Assembly: GCA_020912385.1 (NCBI GenBank) | Contig: CP087210.1 | Span: 2,108,001 to 2,172,000, forward strand | Direction: 5' to 3' | Source: Neofusicoccum parvum | Taxonomy: Eukaryota > Ascomycota > Dothideomycetes > Botryosphaeriales > Botryosphaeriaceae | Length of the DNA: 64,000 nucleotides | Part shown: piece after piece, positions 26,046 through 36,752 of the stretch | Layout of the letters: each line of letters begins with the position of its first letter | Position numbering within the stretch: the first letter of the stretch is position 1 | Made by a program: the position numbers and the translations under genes | Notes under the pieces: generated by a model | Database searches by the model: none | What the model was told of the DNA's origin: nothing | What the model saw: only the letters and a program-made list of their open reading frames with translations

Positions 26046-27439
26046 TTCTTTTCCAAGGCTTTTCGGGGGATGCTTCACACAAGCGAGCTAGGTGGTGAGG
26101 GACGAAGTACGTGCGTGATTGCAGACTTGCTCAGATTGCCCTTTTCTTTATCGGTTGTGGAGACCTCGAATGACGGGTGTTCAATGATGAACAGGGTTTC
26201 ATACGGTTGTGAAGGTTTTCAGGACTGCTCAGGTCACATAGAAGGATGACAGCGGGTTGCCCGGGTAGGAGGAAAGAAGAGATGACAATGATTAGTGGAA
26301 CTGCCGAAGGGAAATAAGCGGCGAAGACGCCTCTTTATGAATCCCTCATGAGCTCGACGGGCAGTGATATGACCGTGCATGTGAAGCTCTAGCAATTTCC
26401 TGAATACGGCATTGCTCTAAGTGGTGTCGATCCCATACCTGGTGAACCCCAGCGCCTTCCATATGGCTACCGAGAGTCCACCCATGGTTCATAAATTTTT
26501 GGGTTGATTCGCCCACGCAATCACAACGGACTTGGCCCTTCAGAGCAAGAAAAAAAAAAGGCTCAGCAACCCAAATTCACTGCGAAGCTCTCGCAAGCTA
26601 CTTATCTGCTCTCCGAAAAGTTCACAAGAAAGCAGCAAGCAGGAATTACCTACAGAGTTTAACTCTGTACCACCACAAGCCTCCACCGGAGAACCAGTCA
26701 GGAAAACGGCGCAGAGCTTCGCTCCAAGCAGGAAGCTGACGCGGAATGCTGACGGCCAGTTCATGTTGATTAAATATCGCAGGATCGAACATGCGATTGC
26801 GACATGCTTTCGAGAAATGGATGAAAATGTTAAGGACGGTGTGAAGTGGAGCCTTTGGATTGCTTGGAATCGAAGTCACGTGTAGAACAAGAGTGTCAAT
26901 ATCTGCGATGCCGATCTGGGAGAGGACATCACACGCCCACGTGGATGAGGATCAAGATGCAGTGTTAGGATGCCTGAAAGGCGTGCTTCGCTATCCAGGC
27001 GTTTTGGTCGGACTCATGTGATTGCTGATTAAGTAATGCGTGCAAGATCAAGAATCCCCGCTTCCCGCCAAATCATCTCGCTTTCCTGTCAACTCCAGCG
27101 CCGGCCTACGCAAACAACCTCACCATGTCGTCTTCTCATCCACGTTTGATACTGCGTGGCTGACATATCCAACGACTTTCTACAAGTGCAAACACTTGCG
27201 CCGTATTTCCCCCTTGGCGGGTATTCCTGGCCTGCGGTCATAGATTTCTGCAATTCGCCGAGTGAGGGTTGAACCTCTGTCAAGAAGTGAGGTAATGGCC
27301 GAAGATGGAAAGTGCTCGTCATGGTTGACGGCCGGGGTCAGGCGGTTGCCTGGGCCGAGTTTCTTCCGCCCTTGCGTTTGCGCGTCACCGTCCACAACGT
27401 TGAAACTTGCCAGCTTTACGTCACCCCATCCTCGCAAAC
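26046..27439. other. Intergenic DNA, no gene recognised
   Basis: This 1.4 kb lies between two paralogous plus-strand genes. The longest plus frame (26532-26885) has no recognisable domain and starts in a poly-A-like AAG/AAA stretch, so I do not call it. No repeat shared with the promoter of the first paralogue was spotted by eye. Confidence 0.55.
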
Positions 27440-29099
27440 ATGGCGCCCGTCGGTGAGCACGCCCAGCGGCCCAGCTCCAAGCGCCTCCGACCCACGCCGC
27501 GGACCTCCCGTCCAACGAAGGCCACTCGCAACACCAGCCCGCGCGCGCCAGCCGCAAGCCAGATGAGTCTGCATCCCGGTTGCCAGGCTGGAAGCATACG
27601 ATGCCAGACTCGTCTCACTCTGACCCCTCTTTTCAGATGACAATGCAGCTGCTCAGGTCAACGCGAAGTCCCTGGCCGTTCCGTTTTCCGCCGTCGCTGC
27701 GCCTTGCACCACCTTTGATCGCAACCCCACACTTTTCTTGAGGCTCCCTGCCGAGGTACGCGTGCAGGTCTATCCTTACATCTGGCGTGTCAGCTCCTGC
27801 CCAACCATGCTGAGGGGCCTCGTCGAGAGCCAAGACGACACTGCTTGGATCGGCCCTCACTTCAACTCTTACATCATTTTTTCGCCGATCGTGTTCCACA
27901 TGGACCCACAAATAAAACGAGAGTTCTTTGGAGAGCTATGCCGGCAATTCCCCATCAATATCAGAATAGGTCTTGAGCACGCGCCACATGTCTTCAGCCG
28001 GCCTCTCAAGGCCCCTTCCTCATTGCTGATGGACCACGTGCGCCGCTGCAACATAGACTGGGTTGTGTGCAGGCCAGCCATACACGCAAGAGCACGAAAC
28101 GTCAGCTCTCATTTCAATAATCTGAGTGACCTAGTTCTCCTGAGGACTGGACTACGCAAGATCATCAAAGTTCTGGGGCCCTGCTCGCTCCTAGAACATC
28201 TTACCATCATCATTCACTTCTGTCGATATGAGACTGAACACATCATATTGAGCACTTTCCACGACCTCCGGTCTATCCTTGCGTCGGTTCCTAGTCAGGA
28301 TATCCAGACTGTCAAGCTTCTAATTGCACCTTGGAACCTGATCATAACTCCGGCGGACGGCAGAATGGAAGGCTCGGTTGGAGTTTGGGCACGAATTGAC
28401 CGGCTAGAGCCTTCAACCTCTCACGTAAGCTCGTCTTGCTTTACTTGCAGGAAGGCTGTCGAGAAAAACGTGAAGAGATTCCTCAAGGTCCACAATCCGA
28501 AAGACATCCGGGGACAGATGATTCCCAGCACTGGCTTCTACGTCCTGGGCAATCGCGTTGCAAAAGCAGGGAAGGACCGGATCCTCGACTTCGATGAATA
28601 TTCTCACGATCTGGAGTCCCTTACCTTTTCAATCCCAAACCTGTCAAGAATAGTTCAAACCCTGACTGATTTCGCTACGTGGGCTTCTCCCCTACTCTGC
28701 ACTTTCGCAACCAGATTCCTGGAACGGGCCGTCATTGACACCACAGCCTTTCTTCTCGTGGCAACTCTGGTCCTCTTCTCCGTATTGCTCATTTCTATCC
28801 CACTTGGATTTATCGTCACTAAAATTCACGACACGATTCAGTCCACCAGACGCCGTCAGTACGGCCCGGTAGACAGCTGCTACTGCCCGCGATTTGATAT
28901 TCTACACCTCGGCGCCTGGAGTTCCGGATGCTTCACGAAGGAAGATATCGCAACTCTAGTTGTAGATGTCCTGCTGCTGCTGGTTCACATCAAAAAAGTT
29001 CTGCCAATACAAACTCCCGTAGCCGATATCGTAGTTGACGCAGCGCGTGCTATCATGAGAAGCCGTCCAGAGACCTTGTGGAACCACGGACGGGGCTGA
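27440..29099 (+). CDS. F-box-like LPxEIR protein with C-terminal membrane segments, copy 2
   Basis: Second member of the family seen at 24298. A 13-nt first exon (27440-27452, MAPV plus one base) is followed by a 184-bp intron with GTGAGC donor and TTTTCAG acceptor. Exon 2 is 27637-29099, for 491 residues. The tiny first exon and phase-1 intron match copy 1, which supports both models. Motifs in order: FLRLPAEVRVQVYPYIW (about 46), MDPQIKREFFGELCRQFP (about 100), a Cys pair (SCFTCRKAVE, about 280) and a strongly hydrophobic segment (TTAFLLVATLVLFSVLLISI, about 370-400). A second hydrophobic stretch lies near 465 (VVDVLLLLVHI). It is shorter and has fewer membrane spans than copy 1. The end shared with copy 1 (GRG before the stop) may be chance. 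No function can be assigned. Confidence 0.75.
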
Positions 29100-29610
29100 G
29101 ATTCCTCACAGCTCTACAAAAGAACTCCGCAAGTAGCACAGATGTAGACACCAAGTTTTTCTCACAACTAGCCGTGCTGCTGCAAAGCCCATCTGTGCCA
29201 CGCAGTGCTGATCGGTTTTTGTTCAAGCCAAAAGTAGCCGAAAGTGGGATGGACTGTGCGCCTTGGTAAACAGTTTGCGGGTTATGGGGGATGAGGGCTA
29301 AGGCTTTAACACCTTTGAAGTGGCGCTTGCTGACAGTGGCATGTGATTCAGAGCAGCTTTGGGGATAGAATAAACTAAGTGTAGCTTTGGCGCTACGATG
29401 GAGCTGGATGAGCGTCAATGGGAGAAAAAGTACTATTAATACACACATCTTTCTCAAGTATCAACAGCAGCGGCGTAAAGAAGGGTTGCATCGGGAACTC
29501 CGGCACTGGAACTTTCGATTACCTCTTCGTCACTACGCTGGTTTCTTGTGTCCAGTTTGTAACGTTCTGAGCCGACATTCTGTGTACATGCATTATCCAA
29601 CAGCATCGGT
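29100..29610. other. Short convergent intergenic region
   Basis: About 500 bp lie between the stop codons of the plus-strand LPxEIR gene and the minus-strand dehydrogenase, so it holds the two 3' leaders. No coding potential or structured RNA was recognised. Confidence 0.6.
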
Positions 29611-30762
29611 TTAGAGCCTTATGACAACCTTGGTCTCCTCTCTCCTGCTGAAGCGAGCATAGTATTCAGGAGCCTCCTCAATGTCAATGACACTGCTAAT
29701 GATGAAACTTGGGTGGGCGATGCCAGCGGTGACGAGAGGCACCAGTTCTGAAGAAACTTGCAGAGGAAGTACAACGCCGCCGTTGATGGAGATGCGCTTC
29801 TCAAAAGCCTGGCCGATGCTGAAGTCTGCCAACGTCGAGTTGAAGAGACCGACGATGCCGATGCCACCGCTCTGCGCCGTGACGTTGAGCAAGCCGCGTA
29901 AAGTGTTGCTCGGGTCGACCTCGCCGTCCCTGTTGACTGCCTCAAACCCAACGGCTTCGACGCCTCTCCTCACGCCGTTTGGCTCACGCGCCAGAATCTG
30001 CTGGACGGGATCCGAGTCGCCGAAGTTGATCGGGATCGCACCGATGGACTCGGCCAGGTCCAGGCGGTCCTGGGTATGATCGATGGAGTAGACGCGAGAT
30101 GCGCCTCGAAGAAGCGCAGAGTAAGCAGCCAGAAGGCCAACGGGACCGGCTCCAAAAACGGCGACCGTGTCTCCTGGCAGGAATCCGGACCAAGAGACGC
30201 CATTCCAGGCAGTTGACCAGATGTCGGAGACAAACAGGTAGTCAAGTAGGACAGAGAAATCGGTGTTGTGGTTGATGGGAATGCGGATCAGCGAGTTATC
30301 AGCAAATGGAATCCTCGCGTACTCGGCTGTGCGGGATTAGCATTACTACGCAGTGCTAAAGGAGGGTTTTGGGTGGGGGGGAGGAATACTTTGCGAACCA
30401 GGTAAGACGCTTCCATCTGCGAGACCTCCGAACCCCAAGGGCGGGTAGTAGTAGTCTGGTTCGATGGTGTAGTGGCCGTTGTCGAGATTGTCAGGGATGA
30501 CTACATAGTCACCCACATTTAAGAACTGGACAGCATCACCGACCTCAGCCACGTAGCCGAGGGCCTCGTGGCCGTAGAGAAGAGGTAGATCAGGGGATCC
30601 AGACGCGACATGGTAGGAGTGCAAGTCGCTGCCGCAGATGGCGGTTGCGTTGATCTTCACGATCACGTCCGTTGCGTTCTGGATGGCAGGGACGGGGACG
30701 TCGATGACAGAGACGTTGAATGCTTGGCCCAGTTGGGCAACCGCGCGCATGGTCGAACTCAT
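29611..30762 (-). CDS. Zinc-type alcohol dehydrogenase (MDR family) lacking the structural-zinc Cys cluster
   Basis: NAD(P)-dependent medium-chain dehydrogenase acting on an alcohol or aldehyde that cannot be named. Exons 30762-30390 and 30326-29611 are joined by a 63-bp intron (GTATTC donor, CACAG acceptor), giving 362 residues. The catalytic-zinc ligands are visible: Cys in TAICGSDLHSYH (about 43) and His-Glu in LYGHEALGYVAEVGD (about 67). The Rossmann fold carries VAVFGAGPVGLLAAYSALLRGA (about 180-200), followed by an acidic residue (YSIDHTQD) suggesting preference for NAD. The lobe that normally holds four Cys for structural zinc is replaced by a Cys-free stretch with DNLDNGHYTIEPDYYYPPLG (about 95-115). 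A TATAAAT element lies about 50 bp upstream of the ATG. It is divergent from the short-chain dehydrogenase at 31303, so a joint pathway is possible. An alternative start is 30750. Confidence 0.87.
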
Positions 30763-31302
30763 ATTTCGTGCAGAGCTGGATGCCGATGGTGACGGGTGCG
30801 CTGCCTACACCATTTATAGTTTTCGTTGTGCATGCCTGAACAGTAGATGTTCTCGTACCAGAGCATGCTGAGCGCACGTCAACTGTCGTCCAGGTTGCAG
30901 AGATGTTCCGACTTTGCAGTGTCGCTCGACTGATTCAGGCTTTCTCCTAGCACTGCCACCGAAGTTGTGATGCCACCTGAACTCGTTGTCTCACCTGACC
31001 GGCCAGTTATAGACGCTCTCCCGCCCCCAAGCCTTCTGGGCAAGCTTGGTAGATGTACTCCGTACTTCCGTACCTTGTTCACCCGAAGATTTCCCTCGGC
31101 CGACATGGCTTCGCCTAGTGGAGCAAGCAAGGGAATCATGCTGTCAGCCCCATATATCCTTGGCTCACATCCGCTATCTCCTAAAGCCGCCACATCTTAG
31201 AAATACAACCCGACGTTTTCTTCGTCACGACATAGCTTCTACCTAGCACGCTACATAAAATGCACATGTCGATGGCATTCTCGACAGCTATACTCTACCG
31301 CC
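30763..31302. promoter_or_regulatory. Divergent promoter between two dehydrogenase genes
   Basis: A 540-bp region serves the minus-strand zinc dehydrogenase and the plus-strand SDR. For the minus gene, TATAAAT is read on the complement at about 30812-30819, about 50 bp before its ATG. For the plus gene, CATAAAA at 31254-31260 lies about 45 bp before its ATG. Whether the two are co-regulated is inference from arrangement only. Confidence 0.5.
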
Positions 31303-32164
31303 ATGTTGAACGACCTGTCCAACAAAGCCTTCGTCGTCACCGGCAGCGCATCTGGCATTGGGTTGGCAACTGCCCTGACGCTCCTCTCTCGCGGCGCCTC
31401 GGTGGCCTTGTGCGACCTCGACGAAGAGCGACTCGAAGCACGCGTCGATTCCCTTGCCGCAGACCAAAAACAGCGGGCTATCTGGCGGACCGTCGACGTG
31501 TCCAACCGTTCCGCGGTGCAGTCTGTCCTGAGGGCCACGATCGAGGCGTTCGGAAAGGTTGATGGCGTTGCCAATGTCGCCGGGACCGGCGGGCACGCAA
31601 TTGGCGACGAGGCAGTCTGGGAGACGGGTGACGCCGAGTTTGACTTCCTCATGGACGTCAACGTGCGCGGCACATTCAACGTCCTGTCCGAGGCTCTCAA
31701 GCCTGGAGTTCTGGTAGAGAAGACCGGCAGCGTTGTCAGCGTCGGCAGCATGTTCTCGAAGCGTGGGATGCCGCGGGGCGCTGTGTTTGCGGCAAGCAAG
31801 CATGCGGCAGAAGGCATGGCGAAGAGCGCTGCGCTGGAAGCAGCTCCGAGGGGGATTAGGGTGAATGTGGTCATGCCGTAAGTTTCGCAACTCTGACTCA
31901 AGGGTGGCTGCTGCGACGGAGCGGCCGAGGGGATATATCAGGAACAAGAGAACAAAAGCTAAGTTCGCGCACAGTGGTGCAATTGACACGCCGATGCATC
32001 GGGCCAATTTAGCTCGCTGGGGGGACAGTCCTGTCCCGCCGATTCCAATGGGCCGGACAGGAGAGGCGCAGGAGGTCGCCAATGTCATCTGCTTCCTCCT
32101 CAGCGAGCAGAGCGGCTACGTCACGGGCGCGGCTTGGGAAGTCGACGGGGGCGCCAATGCGTAA
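31303..32164 (+). CDS. Short-chain dehydrogenase/reductase (classical SDR)
   Basis: NAD(P)-dependent oxidoreductase of the classical SDR fold. Exons 31303-31877 and 31975-32164 are joined by a 97-bp intron (GTAAGT donor) and give 254 residues, the usual length. The cofactor motif is TGSASGIG (residues 14-21), followed by an Asp (CDLDEER, about 39) that usually selects NAD(H). NVAG is replaced by ANVAGTGG, close to the classical NNAG. The catalytic triad appears as Ser in SVVSVGSMFS (about 146) and a Lys in FAASKHA, where the expected YxxxK Tyr is replaced by Phe. The end has the family's DGGANA. The missing catalytic Tyr could mean altered chemistry, or that a nearby residue substitutes. Its divergent neighbour is a zinc dehydrogenase. 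Substrate unknown. Confidence 0.9.
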
Positions 32165-32508
32165 AACAGACTGCCTACACCCCCTCAAGATATGGCTGGT
32201 GTCTGGGAGGCGGGCGTGGCGTCGCTGGCGAATGAGAAGCCGCGCATTGCTATTTTCAAACAACTCAAGCACCCTCAAGCTCGCGTTCCATGTTTCGCCA
32301 GAGTCGCGACTCTGCTGACATCCCACAAAGTATGTTTTATCCTTGGCGTCAGAGCTGTCCGAGTCGCGTTCTGGCCTCTTCGGTGCTGGAGGACTTATAG
32401 TCTCGCTGTCTGCGCAGCCCACAGTCCTTGAGATCTTCCTTTCTTTGTCAACCACCCCAAAGCCAGCAGGACTGCTTTACAGGCGCTGGCCGCCCGAGAT
32501 ACACAGTA
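32165..32508. other. Intergenic DNA upstream of the GPI-like protein gene
   Basis: This 344-bp interval between two plus-strand genes holds the SDR 3' leader and the next promoter. Several small frames open but none shows a domain. No obvious TATA box was found. Confidence 0.5.
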
Positions 32509-34048
32509 ATGGTGCCTCTGAAAACTTCCTCCGTTTTTGCTTTTCTGTGCTCCATCCAGCTTTTTGTGCAGCCCTCACTGTGCACGCGACAGCCGGCATT
32601 CAAGAGGCCCCCCGTTGGTGATGCACCCTACCAACCACACTACGTGAGGCCTACTTACGGAACGTCTTCCAAACACCCCAATCAACGCAAAAAGTCCCTT
32701 CTTCCCCGGCAAAGCACAAGTGGTAGCGGCGAGGATGAGTCCCTCGCTCAATTCGGACAGGTCGTTTCCATCCTTGGCGACGTGAGTGCTGCCCACCGAG
32801 CAAACAGCATTCAGAGGCCAGAGTTGACACATAGCAAACCAGATGGAACGGACAGACCAAGACTTCGTGGACGGGCTCGCCCTTGATCTCTTCGCTCCAA
32901 GCAACCGGACGGCCATCGTGACGCAGAACTTCTCACCACTTTCCGCAACATTCGTCCAGGGGTCCAGTGGAGAACCGTTCGTGCCCGTATCCAACTATTC
33001 CTATGTCATCAAGATGAGCGACCCAACTCCAGATCTCGTCGCCAAAGTCGAGCTCCCCTACGACCCTGCCGCTCTGGAGGCCCAGGGCCTCAATCCCAGC
33101 AACACCTACGTGGGCAAGCTCAACTCCGCCGGCAACGCGTGGATGGTGTCGGAGGCGCAGCGGAACGTGCACGTGTAAGTGACCACCACCATTCCCCTAC
33201 CACCGCTACATCTCTCCCACTCTTTCCCTCCCTGCCACCTCCCATCCACTCCACCCTAACCCGGCGCAACGCCAGCACGGAGAACAAAACCCGCATCATC
33301 AAACTCACCTCCCTCGACGGCGAATACCGCCTCCTCGCCCGCGCCACCGCCGACACCTCCAACATCTTCCTCCAGTACGGCGACGGCGCCACCCGCACCT
33401 TCAACCTCACCGGCGGCGCCGGCATCCAGGAGGCCGAGTTCGTCGACGGCCTGCGGCTCGCAGTCCGCTCGCCGCGCCCGCTGCGCCTGAACGCCGCGCT
33501 CGCGAGCGGCGTCGACCCCGCCGCCCTGCCCGCCGGCACGCGCTCTCTGTGTAAAGCGTCCCGAACCTTCTCCCCACCCTTCTCTCTCGCCGAACATCGC
33601 TGACGCCGGGAGCGCCGCAGACTCCTTCCGCTGGGCCGTCAACGTCTCCGATCCCGCCGCCGCCGTCGACGCCTCCGTCCGCTTTCCCGTCAACGTCGCG
33701 CTGCTGAACGCGTCCGCGGATGCGGTGCTCGCGCGGGAGCTGACGGTCGGCCGGCGCGAGCTGGGCGCCGTCGCGAAGCGGTACCAGATGGTGGACGACG
33801 GGGCGGTCGCGGTCGAGCTGGCGGGAGCCGGGACCGGGGCGTCGAGCTTCGTGGTGATGGCCGGGCTGCGGAAGCTGGATGGTGAGTACGTGGTGCTGAA
33901 GGCGGAGAAGCCGCTGCGCGGAGGCGCGGCGCAGCAGCAGCAGCAGGCGGGCATGGCGTCCGGTGCGTCGGCGGCGGCGCCGGGGACGAGGGGCGCGCTG
34001 GTGTATTGGCAGCTGGCGGCGGTGGCGCTGGGCATGTTTTTGAGGTAG
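32509..34048 (+). CDS. Secreted, probably GPI-anchored fungal protein of unknown function
   Basis: Four exons, 32509-32781, 32843-33174, 33276-33550 and 33621-34048, join to 435 residues. Introns are 61, 101 and 70 bp with GT-AG ends, and the frame and sequence stay coherent across all three. The N-terminus MVPLKTSSVFAFLCSIQLFV is a signal peptide. The mature part contains beta-rich blocks with many N-glycosylation sequons (NRT, NYS, NKT, NLT, NVS, NAS) and the motifs NYSYVIKMSDPTP, NTYVGKL, TSLDGEYRLLARAT, TSNIFLQYGDGATR and, again later, KLDGEYVVLKAE. This suggests an internal duplication. It ends in a Ser/Ala/Gly stretch followed by a hydrophobic tail (YWQLAAVALGMFLR), as needed for GPI anchoring. 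I recall similar ascomycete proteins but no named function. The DNA from exon 3 on is much more GC-rich than exon 1. Confidence 0.8.
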
Positions 34049-34258
34049 TGAGTGATGATGCTGGACTGGGTGGGGCGGGAGGTCGGGATCGTGAAGACGT
34101 CTGGATTCTCTACTGCGCAGGAAAAAAAGTAAAAATCTAGTTCTAGCTCTCTATGCTCTTCCGATCTAGGTGGTATCGTCCGTCTGTCTATCCCGTCTGG
34201 GGTGTGCCATCTATAATTCTTGAACAAAACAAAGTCTAGTCGGACCACAACCACCTCC

Positions 34259-35384
34259 TTACAGCCTCGCCCTGAACTTCTCGTTCTCCTTCCTGAGCGG
34301 CTCTGCCTCTTCGCCGGCCTTGCCTGGTGCGCCGGGCAACTCGCTCTTCTTGGGTGCCGAGTGGTAGCCGCCCTTGACGTTGTCCGTGTTGAGCACGGCG
34401 CCGCTCTCGTCCCGGACGAGGCCCAGCTCGATGAGCTTGGAGAAGACCTTGGAGAAGTCCTCGAAGAATGCGTCCTTGTCCTTGGCGTACTTCTCGACCC
34501 AGGGGCGGAACTCCGGGTCGTGCAGGAGCGCGATGTCGGTGGGCAGCATCATGAGCTCTTCCTCCGAGTCCTCGTCGAAGTAGGCGAACTGCTTGATGCC
34601 GCTGTCCAGCGTCTTCTCCTTCCACTCGACCGACGTGAGCAGCTTGAAGTACTGGTTCGAGAAGCGCGTCGGGTTGTTGACCCAGGCGCCGTCGAAGCCC
34701 GAGCGGTCGGCGTGGCAGCGACCCAGGTTGTGGGCGCCGCTCAGCGCCACGATCTCCTGGTCGTTGAAGCCCATGCGGTAGAAGATGAAGCGCACGTGGT
34801 CCGCGCCCTGGGCGGCGTCGGGCAGGCGTCCGCGCGGCGGCAGCTTGCTGTCGTCGACGAAGTCCGTTCGTCCGGGGAGCCAGGGCACGTCCGGGCCGCC
34901 CATCTCCTTGACTGCCACCACGCCGGCCAGCGTCCAGAGGTCCGAGTAGGTTATCCACGGGTGCGCGGCCTTGACGGGCTCGAGGAAGACGCGGGCGTGC
35001 TGCAGGCCGGCGTTCGCGGGGTCGCCGCCTTCAGCCTCGTAGCGCATGCCCGCGCCATTGCTGCCGCCTGTGTCGGACTCGGCGTCGTACGTGCCGGCGG
35101 AGTGCCTGTGGTGGTGGTCGTCAGCGTCCTGGCCCAGCACATCTCGCGCGAAAAACGTGGAATGCTCGGGAAACCTGCTGCCCCTGGACCCTGGCGGAAA
35201 ACACTGCAGGGTCGAGGACAGGCACGGCGACGGGGAAACGGGATCCGCAGGGCTGGCGGGCGGAGACGTACCAGGCGAGGCGGACGAGCACAGGGCCGGC
35301 GGAGCCGTCGTCGTACTCGGGCTGCTTCAGCAGCTTCTTGACGTCCTGGCGGACGGCGTCGTAGTCGCCGGGGTTGCTGGGCAT
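34259..35384 (-). CDS. ccp1: Cytochrome c peroxidase (class I haem peroxidase)
   Basis: Reduces hydrogen peroxide using ferrocytochrome c. Exons 35384-35272 and 35105-34259 are joined by a 167-bp intron that splits the distal Trp codon. Together they give 319 residues. The distal pocket is VRLAWHSAGTYD (Arg, Trp, His in the catalytic spacing, about 32-40). [20 protein letters not shown] follows. The proximal haem His is in [12 protein letters not shown], and the Trp that forms the CCP radical is in SGFDGAW. The Asp partner is in MLPTDIALL. There is no mitochondrial presequence: the ATG at 35384 opens directly with the conserved [13 protein letters not shown]. The frame remains open upstream without another ATG. 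It therefore resembles the shorter cytosolic-type fungal CCPs, or needs an unseen first exon to reach the intermembrane space. It is divergent from the regulator gene at 36753. Confidence 0.93.
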
Positions 35385-36752
35385 GGTGTTCGGCGATGCG
35401 CTGGCGATGTCTAATCTAATCTCTTGGCCTTCTATTGGACGGCGGTCGGACGGGGTCGCGGGCGCCGAAATCGACGGGGGAAACGAGCAGCACAAGAGAG
35501 CACGCAGCGGGAGAAGAGGGTTGGACGAGGCAAAGGAGACACCACAGGACAGAGCCTAAGTACGGGCGTGCTGGTGCTGGCGTGGTCATGTCGACTGGCT
35601 CGGGGAACAATTCCCGAGGACGTGCGGCGTTATCGTGAGCCTCGGCTGGCGCTGGCGCCTTATCGGCGTCAGGTTTGCCGACTGCGCGATGCAAGGGACC
35701 GTGTCGAAGACGTCACCGCTGGCATGTGAAGGGCCAGACCGGAGCCTCACGCGTGCCTCAGGCACCGCAGCTGAGTCAGCCGCGGTCAGCCCTACCGTTG
35801 GCGACGGCGAGCACGCCGACGGAGTGCCTGGGAGCGCTTGCATTCCGGCTCCCCTCTTCGCGCTCCTGGCCCAGCCCCGGCGCGGCGTGGGCGAGAGCGC
35901 GCCAGGGGCGGCCGCCGCTGGGCCGGGCGCGAAGCGAGGGCGGATGCTGGACGCTGGGCTGGACGCTGGGTGCTGGACGCTGGACACTGGACGCTGGACG
36001 CTGGACGCTGGACGCTGGACGCTGGACGCTGGGTGCTGGGTGCTGGGTGCCCGCGCTGCCTCGTCCTGGGCCAAGCAAGCTGAGTGCTGAGACACGCGCG
36101 GCGGAGGCGCGGAGCTGAAAAGACGAGCAGTGTGCACCACGGAAGCGCCTGCCATTTGGCGACGGAACGTGGCCGCCCTGGGCTCCGCGTCCTGCACCAG
36201 TGGCGGCTGGCGGCGACGCGCGACTAGCGGCATGCAGGCCGCGAACGACATGCCTAGCGGCCATCGCGACGAGGGCGAGGGTGCTGCGCTGTGCCAGCTG
36301 GGCGCGACGCCCAACCCAGGCGCCTGGGTCGCCGCCGACGGCTCAAAGTTGAAGCGCATGCGCCCTGGCCCGCGTCCGATGCGCCCAGCGATCAACACCC
36401 GCGCGCAGCGGACAGGGAAGCCGCACGCTCGCCGTGGCCGCGCCGGCACGGCACAGGCCTGTGGGCCGGCGCGCGCGTAGGCGTAGCAGCGCGGCGGCCG
36501 AATTGGCGCAGGTCGTGGCTTGCCGTGACAGGCCTCCGCGCAGCGATCACGGGCCAACCCGCTACTTCGAGGCCCGCCTGAAGCCAGAGTCTTTCCTCTA
36601 TGTCCGCTCCCTGATGTAACGTCTGCCATCGCCCTGCGCGCCCTCCCTCCTCCCAATGCCAGCGCGCGCCCTGCGTGGCCGTCTCCACCCGCCGCGCCGA
36701 TCCCGCCTGACCCTCCTCCCCGTCGTCGTCCCCGCACTCGCCAGCGCCCGCC
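35385..36752. promoter_or_regulatory. Divergent intergenic region, very GC-rich, with a heptamer minisatellite
   Basis: This 1.37 kb separates the start codons of the peroxidase and of the fungal_trans regulator. It is GC-rich and so has long spurious frames on both strands; one minus frame covers 37346-35586. A tandem repeat lies at 35945-36050. I looked for a Zn2Cys6 exon (spaced TGY codons) upstream of 36753 and did not find one. Confidence 0.6.
35945..36050. repeat. Minisatellite of a 7-bp unit (GCTGGAC)
   Basis: About fifteen imperfect copies of GCTGGAC, with GCTGGGT and CACTGGA variants towards the ends, run through 35945-36050. The period of seven is not a codon multiple, but three units make 21 bases, which explains the repetitive spurious peptides in every frame. 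It is intergenic. Confidence 0.9.

Noticed and set aside
33256..34254. 332-codon minus frame
   Set aside because: Antisense to exons 3 and 4 of the GPI-type gene; no domain.
34220..35341. 373-codon plus frame
   Set aside because: Antisense to cytochrome c peroxidase, whose catalytic motifs are unambiguous on the other strand.
35945..36050. CRISPR-like array
   Set aside because: Units are 7 bp, directly abutting without spacers, in a eukaryotic genome; it is a minisatellite.
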